7,709 nucleotides of DNA from Piscirickettsiaceae bacterium (GTDB lineage: Bacteria; Pseudomonadota; Gammaproteobacteria; Thiomicrospirales; Thiomicrospiraceae): positions 1 through 7,709 of the forward strand of contig JALUXI010000230.1 of assembly GCA_027019045.1 (NCBI GenBank), written 5' to 3'. The first letter of the stretch is position 1. Each line of letters opens with the position of its first letter. Below are positions 1 through 5,198 of this stretch, piece after piece. The position numbers and the translations under genes are program-made. Under the pieces are notes generated by a model. That model saw nothing but the letters and a program-made list of their open reading frames with translations, was not told the origin of the DNA and did not search any database.

Positions 1-500
1 TCAGTGGTGCTGGGCGCGGTGCAAAAGTCGGTTCTTTAGCGGCGGAGACTTGTGAAGGCTTTAAGGCTTATGCAGTCGATGGTCATCGCCACCATCCTGA
101 GATTGAGCAGGGGTTGGCGTTTATGACCGGGGTAGATGTGAATTTGACCTTTGTGCCGCATCTGTTGCCGATGATTCGAGGGATTGAAGCGACGCTTTAT
201 GGCAAACTGAAACAGCGCATCTCTCAAAAAGAGTTGCAAGCTTTATATGAAGAGACCTATGCGATGGAGCCTTTTGTGGATGTGATGCCTGCGGGTTCTC
301 AGCCAGATACACGGATGGTTAAAGGGTCAAATATGTGCCGCATGGCGGTGTACCAGCCTAAAGGGTCGCAAAGAGTGGTGGTAACATCGGTTATTGATAA
401 CCTTGTCAAGGGGGCATCAGGTCAGGCTGTGCAGAATATGAACATCCTGTTTGATTTGGAAGAGGATACAGGATTGCAACAGGTGGCACTGTTGCCCTAG
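1..500 (+). CDS. argC: N-acetyl-gamma-glutamyl-phosphate reductase, C-terminal part (5' end outside window)
   Basis: ArgC reduces N-acetyl-glutamyl-5-phosphate to the semialdehyde with NADPH, the third step of arginine synthesis in the cytoplasm. The window opens inside the gene: reading from base 3 gives SGAGRGAK, the conserved stretch downstream of the catalytic cysteine, which itself lies outside. The motif HRHHPEIEQ follows. Its second His (codon at 90-92) and its Glu (codon at 99-101) correspond to the active-site His and Glu of this family. Further family stretches are FVPHLLPMIRGI and, near the end, the NLVKGASGQAVQNMN segment that closes the fold. About 165 residues are visible, and the gene ends normally at the TAG at 498-500 with no frameshift. 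ArgC genes lie near erpA in some other gammaproteobacteria (from memory, pseudomonads), so the order is not surprising. Identification is firm; the start cannot be seen. Confidence 0.95.
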   Translation, partial: SGAGRGAKVGSLAAETCEGFKAYAVDGHRHHPEIEQGLAFMTGVDVNLTFVPHLLPMIRGIEATLYGKLKQRISQKELQALYEETYAMEPFVDVMPAGSQPDTRMVKGSNMCRMAVYQPKGSQRVVVTSVIDNLVKGASGQAVQNMNILFDLEEDTGLQQVALLP

Positions 501-510
501 GTTCGTTACA

Positions 511-531
511 ATAACTGGTTCAATTAGTTAT
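511..531. repeat. Small inverted repeat after argC
   Basis: ATAACT at 511-516 pairs perfectly with AGTTAT at 526-531. In RNA two G-U pairs and one U-A pair could extend the stem towards a tight loop. It starts 10 bases after the argC stop codon and ends exactly where the 158-bp palindromic element begins. No T-run follows, so it is not a standard intrinsic terminator as it stands. It could be a weak hairpin, a protein-binding site, or the remains of an argC terminator separated from its T-run by the insertion. The role is unknown. Confidence 0.35.
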
Positions 532-689
532 AGAGCTTTGCACAAGATGGCTCCGCGGATAAAAAAGGCTAAAATTCTCCGACTCTTCGTTGAAAATCTT
601 GGAAATAGCTAGCTATTCCCTGTGTTTTTCGCCTCGATTCGAGCAATTTTATCTCTTTTTTCTCTCGCGCCCCACTCATGCAAAGCTCT
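532..689. mobile_element. MITE-like imperfect palindrome, 158 bp, non-coding
   Basis: The ends are perfect 11-bp inverted repeats: AGAGCTTTGCA at 532-542 and its complement at 679-689. The centre is a perfect 14-bp palindrome, AATAGCTAGCTATT, at 604-617. Both share the same symmetry point (between 610 and 611), as do TAAAATT at 570-576 and its complement at 645-651. When the two 79-base arms are aligned without gaps I count 50 identical positions (about 63%), against about 25% expected by chance. There is no room for a transposase. Such short, non-coding, terminally repeated elements are usually MITEs moved by a related IS in trans. The end sequence vaguely recalls IS5-family ends, but I cannot assign a family. 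No clear target duplication is visible: the left flank ends in AGTTAT and the right flank begins CAGTGA. It fills most of the argC-erpA gap. Confidence 0.75.
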
Positions 690-693
690 CAGT

Positions 694-699
694 GAAGGA
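694..699 (+). promoter_or_regulatory. erpA ribosome binding site (decides the start)
   Basis: GAAGGA sits 6 bases before the ATG at 706 and just 4 bases beyond the end of the palindromic element. The open frame continues upstream to 622, but that extension is encoded by the palindrome and has no Shine-Dalgarno sequence, so 706 is the start used. Confidence 0.8.
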
Positions 700-705
700 A
701 TAAAT

Positions 706-1071
706 ATGTCAGAGCAGAATCAAGAGATGGTCGGCGCACCTAAATATCTTATGAATTTTACCGAAGCGGCAGCGGCCAAAGTGAAAGGGTTGATTGAGGA
801 TGAAGGCAATCCTAATTTGAAGTTGCGTGTTTATATTACAGGTGGCGGCTGTTCGGGCTTTCAATATGGATTTACCTTTGATGAAGAGGTGGCGGAAGAT
901 GATACGGTGGTGGAAAAAGATGGCGTGAAGCTATTGATTGACCCCATGAGTTTCCAATATCTAGTCGGTGCGAAGATCGATTATTTAGAAGATTTGCAGG
1001 GCGCACGATTTGTGATTGAAAATCCTAATGCAGCCACCACTTGTGGTTGTGGCTCTTCGTTTAGTGTGTAA
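706..1071 (+). CDS. erpA: Iron-sulfur cluster insertion protein ErpA
   Basis: ErpA is an A-type carrier that receives Fe-S clusters from the assembly scaffold and passes them to apo-enzymes in the cytoplasm. The 121-residue product is of normal size for the family. After a short variable N-terminus it has the HesB/IscA fold with all three cluster-binding cysteines: Cys49 in GGGCSGFQYGF, and Cys113 and Cys115 in TTCGCGSSFSV at the C-terminus. The GFQYGFTFDE stretch and the C-terminal GSSFSV favour ErpA over IscA or SufA, which also share the cysteines. The start at 706 is set by the GAAGGA site; the frame upstream to 622 is element-derived and unlike the family. gltA follows after 9 bases, so the two are very likely co-transcribed. 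Any promoter must lie inside or upstream of the palindromic element; I could not point to convincing -35/-10 boxes. Confidence 0.95.
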   Translation: MSEQNQEMVGAPKYLMNFTEAAAAKVKGLIEDEGNPNLKLRVYITGGGCSGFQYGFTFDEEVAEDDTVVEKDGVKLLIDPMSFQYLVGAKIDYLEDLQGARFVIENPNAATTCGCGSSFSV

Positions 1072-1080
1072 GGACTGAGT

Positions 1081-2295
1081 ATGCAGTATATTCCAGGATT
1101 GGCAGGGGTGCCTGCCACCGAATCAAAAATCTCTTTTATTGATGGTGAAAAGGGGCTACTGACCTATCGTGGCTACGACATTATGGAGTTGGCGGAAAAG
1201 TCCTCTTTTGAAGAGACGACGCTGTTATTGCTGTTTGGTGAATTGCCAACCCAAGAAGAGTTGGAGGCATTTGACCAGAAGCTTAGAGATAACCGTCGGG
1301 TAAAGTTTAATATCAAAGAGATTATGAAAAACTTGCCGCCTACGACGCATCCGATGCATATGTTGCAGGTGGTGGTGGCGAGTTTGGCCAGTTTCTACCC
1401 CAGCACGGAATATATGAAGGGCGGTACGGAAAACCAAGAGTATATCAATGATGTAACGGTGAAAATCATTGCGCATATGGCGACACTGGTCGCCTATTGG
1501 GAGCATATGCGGAATGGTTTTGATCCGATTGAACCACGAAAAGATTTGACCTATGCCGAAAATTTCCTCTATATGGTCACAGGCGAAGAGCCAGACCCTG
1601 ATTGGGCAAGATTGTTAGATGCCTGTTTGATTCTGCATGCAGAGCATACCATTAACGCCTCAACCTTTACGACGATGGTGGTGGGGTCTACTTTAGCCAA
1701 TCCTTGTTCCGTGATTTCTGCGGCCATTGCCTCGCTTTCTGGTCCTCTGCATGGTGGAGCGAACCAGATGGTGATTGAGATGTTAGAAGAGATTGGTTCG
1801 GTGGAAAATGTCCGTCCCTATATTGAAAAACGCCTAGCGGAGAAGAAGGTGATTTGGGGGATGGGACACCGTGAGTATAAAACCAAAGACCCTAGAGCCA
1901 CCATTTTACAACGCCTTTCGGAAAGCATCTTGCAGAAGAAAAAAAGCAAGCTGAGTCATCTATTTGAAATTGCAGTGGAAGTGGAAAAGGTGTGTGTTGA
2001 GAAGTTGGCGCATAAGGGGGTTTACCCCAATGTTGATTTCTATTCAGGGATTCTCTATAAGGAGATGGGTTTTGAACCTGAACTCTTTACGCCGATTTTT
2101 GCTGTTGCCCGTTCAGCAGGCTGGATGGCACACTGGCGTGAGCAGTTGCAAAACAATAAAATCTTCCGACCCACGCAAATCTATACGGGTGCAGGCAACC
2201 TTTGTTACATCCCCATTGAACAAAGAAGCCCCAAAAAGGTCACCAAAGACCCAGAAGAGATTGAAGAAGAGAGTTTTGTGCAGCAAGAAAGTTAG
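1081..2295 (+). CDS. gltA: Citrate synthase, short form
   Basis: This enzyme condenses acetyl-CoA with oxaloacetate to give citrate, the entry step of the TCA cycle. The 404-residue protein has the catalytic triad: His224 in GPLHGGANQ, His263 in GMGHREYKTKDPRA and Asp319 in YPNVDFYSG. It also has the substrate-binding LHAEHTINAS segment (His189) and the RPTQIYTG motif near residue 363. It begins almost directly with the PGLAGVPATESKISFIDG stretch. It therefore lacks the roughly 40-residue N-terminal domain of the NADH-inhibited hexameric E. coli enzyme and resembles the dimeric type of Gram-positives, archaea and cyanobacteria. The C-terminus is an acidic, probably flexible tail (about residues 385-404). 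AAGGA at 1070-1074 overlaps the erpA stop and lies 6 bases before the ATG. 2-Methylcitrate synthase is a close relative and cannot be wholly excluded, but no propionate genes are nearby. Confidence 0.93.
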   Translation: MQYIPGLAGVPATESKISFIDGEKGLLTYRGYDIMELAEKSSFEETTLLLLFGELPTQEELEAFDQKLRDNRRVKFNIKEIMKNLPPTTHPMHMLQVVVASLASFYPSTEYMKGGTENQEYINDVTVKIIAHMATLVAYWEHMRNGFDPIEPRKDLTYAENFLYMVTGEEPDPDWARLLDACLILHAEHTINASTFTTMVVGSTLANPCSVISAAIASLSGPLHGGANQMVIEMLEEIGSVENVRPYIEKRLAEKKVIWGMGHREYKTKDPRATILQRLSESILQKKKSKLSHLFEIAVEVEKVCVEKLAHKGVYPNVDFYSGILYKEMGFEPELFTPIFAVARSAGWMAHWREQLQNNKIFRPTQIYTGAGNLCYIPIEQRSPKKVTKDPEEIEEESFVQQES

Positions 2296-2328
2296 CGCAA
2301 ATTTATTGGAAAAATCTGAATAAATGCT

Positions 2329-2365
2329 AAAAACCCCAGTCCCGCTCTGTCGAACTGGGGTTTTT
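2329..2365. terminator. Bidirectional intrinsic terminator between gltA and brnA
   Basis: CCCCAGT at 2334-2340 pairs with ACTGGGG at 2354-2360 around a 13-base loop. A-run 2329-2333 and T-run 2361-2366 flank the stem, so it can end transcription in both directions. On the plus strand it lies about 35 bases after the gltA stop. On the minus strand it starts at the brnA stop codon (2365-2367), which lies at the end of the T-run. Confidence 0.9.
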
Positions 2366-2637
2366 TATGCTTGTTTGTGTTGTTCAATATATTCCTGTAA
2401 GGCTTCATTGATACGAGACTGCCAACCTTTGCCTGTGGATTTGAAGTAGTCTAATATTTCAGCGGAGAGTCTAATGCTGATTGCTTCTTTAGGGCGTTCT
2501 ATTTTGGGTCTGCCTCGTTTTGTTTTAAGTAATGGCTGAAGGCCTTCAATTTCGCTAGCAGGTTTGGCTGCTTGAAAGTCTTTTTCACTCCACTCAGGTG
2601 ATTCAAAGTCTGTTTGTTCAGGATTGATATTTTGCAT
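2365..2637 (-). CDS. brnA: BrnA-family antitoxin
   Basis: BrnA neutralises the BrnT ribonuclease toxin by direct binding and represses the operon by binding its promoter as a dimer. The 90-residue product has an acidic N-terminal half (about residues 6-36), which in this family binds the toxin. A basic KTKRGRPK linker follows at about 38-45. The C-terminal ribbon-helix-helix domain has strand AISIRLS at 52-58, a first helix to about 68 and a second at about 72-86, with the family-typical STGKGWQSRINEAL. The frame is open upstream to 2742, but that part overlaps brnT in another frame and is unlike BrnA. The ATG at 2637 has GGGAG 10 bases upstream and overlaps the last 20 bases of brnT, which suggests coupled translation. 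Toxin-first order is usual for brnTA. Base composition is more AT-rich than in waaA or gltA. Confidence 0.85.
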   Translation of the reverse strand: MQNINPEQTDFESPEWSEKDFQAAKPASEIEGLQPLLKTKRGRPKIERPKEAISIRLSAEILDYFKSTGKGWQSRINEALQEYIEQHKQA

Positions 2638-2890
2638 ACAATTGACACTCCCTTTTATTGGCTTTTCTAAGGCTGATAACTCGCATTGCCGCTTCTCTTG
2701 GTGTAAAGACCAGAACATATAGCCTGTCTTTGATGTATCCAATGGCTATAAATCTTTGCTCTTTATAATCTCTTCTTGTATCTTCTCGAATCAAGGCGGT
2801 TTCAAGGTCAAACTCAAGGGCTAAGTTAAAATCAATACCTCTTGTTTCAATATTGAATTGATTCTTTTTAGGGTCAAATTCTATTTCCAT
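2618..2890 (-). CDS. brnT: BrnT-family toxin (DUF497 ribonuclease)
   Basis: BrnT is the toxin of a type II toxin-antitoxin pair; it has a RelE-like fold and cuts RNA, slowing growth when BrnA is lost. The 90-residue product shows the family pattern: N-terminal EFDPKKNQFNIETRGIDFNLA (about residues 4-24), a central QRFIAIGYI strand region (45-53), LYVLVFT (58-64), then RVISLRKANKRE at 70-81, the hallmark C-terminal segment. Length is typical. The gene starts 37 bases beyond the waaA stop on the same strand and overlaps brnA by 20 bases. No Shine-Dalgarno sequence precedes the ATG at 2890, and a likely promoter ends only a few bases before it. The first part of the gene is very AT-rich (roughly a quarter G+C over 2821-2880), which suggests recent acquisition. 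Family assignment is secure; whether the pair is active cannot be told. Confidence 0.87.
   Translation of the reverse strand: MEIEFDPKKNQFNIETRGIDFNLALEFDLETALIREDTRRDYKEQRFIAIGYIKDRLYVLVFTPREAAMRVISLRKANKRECQLYAKYQS
2648..2652 (-). promoter_or_regulatory. brnA ribosome binding site (decides the start)
   Basis: On the minus strand AAGGGAG lies within the end of brnT, 10 bases before the ATG at 2637. It supports this internal start over the longer open frame and gives the antitoxin a clear translation signal, which the toxin lacks. Confidence 0.6.
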
Positions 2891-2898
2891 TAGATTTT

Positions 2899-2927
2899 AG
2901 TGTATATACAAATAATAAGTTTGTCAA
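2899..2927 (-). promoter_or_regulatory. Likely brnTA promoter with overlapping palindromic operator
   Basis: On the minus strand a perfect -35 box TTGACA (2922-2927) lies 17 bases from TACACT (2899-2904), which matches the -10 consensus at four of six positions. The perfect palindrome TGTATATACA at 2901-2910 overlaps the -10 region and is a natural site for autorepression by the BrnA dimer. Transcription would start around 2892, only about two bases before the brnT ATG. The -35 box directly abuts the waaA stop codon. Confidence 0.6.
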
Positions 2928-4229
2928 TTAAGTATCTCGGATAATAACTTCAATTTCATCCATCAATTTAGGCAGGGTGCCTGTTTGGGATTGGAAGACT
3001 TGGTGGGCTTTTTGGGCGGCTTGTTGGGCAAACTGAGGGTCGTCTGCAAGTTGTTGTAGGGTTTGGGCGAGGGTTTCAGGAGAGAGGGTAAGTAGAAGGG
3101 CGTTTTGTTGTAAAAACAGTTCGTAGAGAGCAGCAAGATTTTGGTAGTGGGGGCCTGAGAGGATGGGTTTATTGACAGCAGCGGGTTCAAGGATATTATG
3201 TCCGCCAAAGTTGACGAGGCTGCCACCAATAAAGGCGGCATCACTGGCGGCGAACCAGAACATCAGTTCGCCTACTGTATCGGCGAGATAGACTTGTGTT
3301 TCTGTGGTCACAGGCTCATCTTTTGAGCGAATGGTGGTTTTCAGTCCGCTTTGTTGACACAGTGCTGCCACGGTTTGAAAACGGTCAGCATGACGGGGAA
3401 CAAGAATGAGGAGTGCTTGAGGGTGGGTGTGTAGAAGCGTTTGGTGGGCTTGCAAAAGCAGGGCTTCTTCATCAGGTTCACCAGCTTGTGTACTCCCATG
3501 GGTGCTGGCGGCAACCCAGATAAAGGAGTGGGGGTGAGCTTGTCGCCAAGCGTCTGCTTTGGGCTGTAAATCGTCAGGTAATTGAATATCGAATTTCAAG
3601 TTGCCTAAGACTTTGACCTTCTCTTGGGGCGCGCCAAGGGCGATAAAGCGTTGAGCATCAATGGGGAATTGCGCGCCGATCAGATGAATCTGCTGAAGCA
3701 CTTGGTGAATCAGTGAAGCGCCCCATTTTTGGTAGGCGTGGAAGGAGTGAGTTTTGAGGCGAGCATTGACCAGCATGAGGGGAATATTTTGTTGATGGCA
3801 GACATGGGTGAGGTTTGGCCAAATTTCGGTTTCGATAATGATGACCAGTTTGGGCTGGATTTGGTTGAGAAAGCGACGAATCGCCCAGCGGTAGTCATAA
3901 GGAATCATCTGGTGTTGAATCTCCACGGGAGCGAACTTCAGGGCTTGAATCGCCCCTTGGGTAGAACCGCTGGTGAGGGTAATAGGCAAGTCAGGATGGC
4001 GATCCTTGAGGGCTTTGAGTAGGGGAAAGGTGGAGCGGGTTTCACCGACGGAGACGGCATGAATCCAGATGCCTCCTTTTTGAAAGGGAGTGGGGTTGAA
4101 TCCCCAACGACTGCTAAAGCAGTGAGGGATCGGATCGAGGCTGTTGGCGGACTTGCGGCAACGCTTCCATGCGGCATGGAGAAAAAAGGGAAAGGCGAGG
4201 CCGAGCAGGAAGCGATAGAGTAGTGTCAT
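2928..4229 (-). CDS. waaA: 3-deoxy-D-manno-octulosonic acid (Kdo) transferase
   Basis: WaaA (KdtA), a GT30 glycosyltransferase on the inner face of the inner membrane, moves Kdo from CMP-Kdo to the lipid A precursor. The 433-residue protein starts with a membrane-anchoring helix (about residues 3-20). The N-terminal domain has WIHAVSVGETRS with the catalytic base Glu63, then SGSTQG (88-93) and IIETEIWPNL (131-140). The C-terminal domain has VAASTH (239-244), LVPRHADRF (276-284) and GGSLVNFGGHNILEPAA (335-351), which forms the CMP-Kdo site. Compared with E. coli as I remember it, about six or seven extra residues follow ASTH. The start fits the family N-terminus, but the 13 bases after kdsD hold no good Shine-Dalgarno site, so translation may depend on coupling to kdsD. 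Whether it adds one or two Kdo units cannot be read from sequence. Confidence 0.95.
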   Translation of the reverse strand: MTLLYRFLLGLAFPFFLHAAWKRCRKSANSLDPIPHCFSSRWGFNPTPFQKGGIWIHAVSVGETRSTFPLLKALKDRHPDLPITLTSGSTQGAIQALKFAPVEIQHQMIPYDYRWAIRRFLNQIQPKLVIIIETEIWPNLTHVCHQQNIPLMLVNARLKTHSFHAYQKWGASLIHQVLQQIHLIGAQFPIDAQRFIALGAPQEKVKVLGNLKFDIQLPDDLQPKADAWRQAHPHSFIWVAASTHGSTQAGEPDEEALLLQAHQTLLHTHPQALLILVPRHADRFQTVAALCQQSGLKTTIRSKDEPVTTETQVYLADTVGELMFWFAASDAAFIGGSLVNFGGHNILEPAAVNKPILSGPHYQNLAALYELFLQQNALLLTLSPETLAQTLQQLADDPQFAQQAAQKAHQVFQSQTGTLPKLMDEIEVIIRDT

Positions 4230-4242
4230 TGGGTAGGTAGCA

Positions 4243-5187
4243 TTAGGTATTTAAGTCGTAAATCTGAATCACGCCGACGACTTGGTTTTTGTCATTGGTG
4301 ACCAGTAAAGAGGTGATTTTTTTCTCATTCATCAACTCTTCTGCTTCGGTCAGTTTTGCGTGTTCATCAATGGTGGTGGGGTGTGGATTCATAATATCGC
4401 CTGCGGTTTTTTGCATCAGCCCCACGGCATCCTGTTCCATATGGCGGCGTAAATCACCGTCGGTGATAATGCCTTGTCCATGATTGACGATACAAAGCCC
4501 TAGTCGCCCTTCGCTCATGGTGTGAATCACCTCTTTCATCGGTGCATCGGCTGAGACAAAAGGCAGGTTTTTCGATTTCATTTCGTGTTTAACACGGGTA
4601 AGCAGTTTGCGTCCAAGGCTGCCGCCTGGGTGGAAGCGGGCAAAGTCGGTAGGTTGGAACTGTCGAGCTTCCATCAGTGCAACAGCCAGTGCATCCCCCA
4701 TAGCCAAGGTGGCAGTCGTGGAGGAGGTGGGGGCGAGTTGATGCGGACAGGCTTCTTGCGGTACGGCGATATTGAGGTGATAGTCAGCATTTCGAGCCAA
4801 GGTCGATTGAGGACGACCTGTCATGGCAATGATGGTATTGCCATTGTCTTTTAGAAAAGGAATCAGTTTGATGACTTCTTCAGTTTCGCCTGAATTGGAA
4901 AGGGCGATAAAGACATCCTCAGGGGTGACCATGCCAAGGTCGCCATGAAAGGCTTCGCCTGGGTGCATAAAAAAGCAGGGGGTGCCTGTGCTGGCAAGGG
5001 TGGCCATGATTTTTTTACCAATTAAGCCTGATTTACCCATGCCGCAGATGACGACGCGTCCTTGGGTATTGAGGATGGCATCGACGCTTTGATCAAACTG
5101 TTCATCTAGCTGTTCGCTCAGGTGCGCGACGGCTTGGGCTTCAATGTCAAAGACGCGTTTTGCAATCGATTGGTAACTCTGTGTCAT
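4243..5187 (-). CDS. kdsD: Arabinose-5-phosphate isomerase
   Basis: KdsD converts ribulose-5-phosphate to arabinose-5-phosphate, the first committed step to Kdo, in the cytoplasm. The 314-residue protein has an N-terminal SIS domain (about residues 30-180) and two CBS domains (about 205-255 and 265-312). The four catalytic residues known from E. coli align with a constant offset of seven: Lys52 in GMGKSG, Glu104 in SNSGETEE, Glu145 in VPQEACP and His186 in ARFHPGGSLGR. The second CBS domain ends IYDLNT, slightly shorter than the E. coli protein (328 residues). The gene lies 11 bases after pagL and 13 before waaA on the same strand, so the three form an operon. The Shine-Dalgarno signal (AGAGAAA, near the pagL stop) is weak. 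The usual neighbours kdsC, lptC and lptA are absent here. Confidence 0.95.
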   Translation of the reverse strand: MTQSYQSIAKRVFDIEAQAVAHLSEQLDEQFDQSVDAILNTQGRVVICGMGKSGLIGKKIMATLASTGTPCFFMHPGEAFHGDLGMVTPEDVFIALSNSGETEEVIKLIPFLKDNGNTIIAMTGRPQSTLARNADYHLNIAVPQEACPHQLAPTSSTTATLAMGDALAVALMEARQFQPTDFARFHPGGSLGRKLLTRVKHEMKSKNLPFVSADAPMKEVIHTMSEGRLGLCIVNHGQGIITDGDLRRHMEQDAVGLMQKTAGDIMNPHPTTIDEHAKLTEAEELMNEKKITSLLVTNDKNQVVGVIQIYDLNT

Positions 5188-5198
5188 GGTGGATTTCT

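Noticed and set aside
532..689. Riboswitch or argC/erpA terminator as the explanation of the palindrome
   Set aside because: The perfect terminal repeats, single symmetry axis and full-length 79-base arms without net gaps fit a transposon-like element better; there is no T-run directly after the central stem.
622..705. N-terminal extension of erpA by 28 codons
   Set aside because: The extension is encoded by the right arm of the palindromic element, has no ribosome site and is unlike ErpA; the ATG at 706 with GAAGGA gives the normal 121-residue protein.
1081..2295. 2-Methylcitrate synthase (prpC)
   Set aside because: Motifs alone do not separate the two, but there are no prpB, prpD or acn-like genes nearby, and erpA linkage fits the TCA enzyme better; kept as citrate synthase with this caveat.
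1964..2323. Plus-strand frame of 119 codons inside gltA
   Set aside because: It lies in a shifted frame over the conserved citrate synthase C-terminus, with biased Trp/Arg composition; a shadow.
2638..2742. Longer brnA frame starting at 2742
   Set aside because: It overlaps brnT in another frame, has no BrnA-like content, and the ATG at 2637 has its own ribosome site and gives the usual length.
3729..4022. Plus-strand frame opposite waaA
   Set aside because: It is fully antisense to conserved WaaA motifs and has no recognisable domain or ribosome site.
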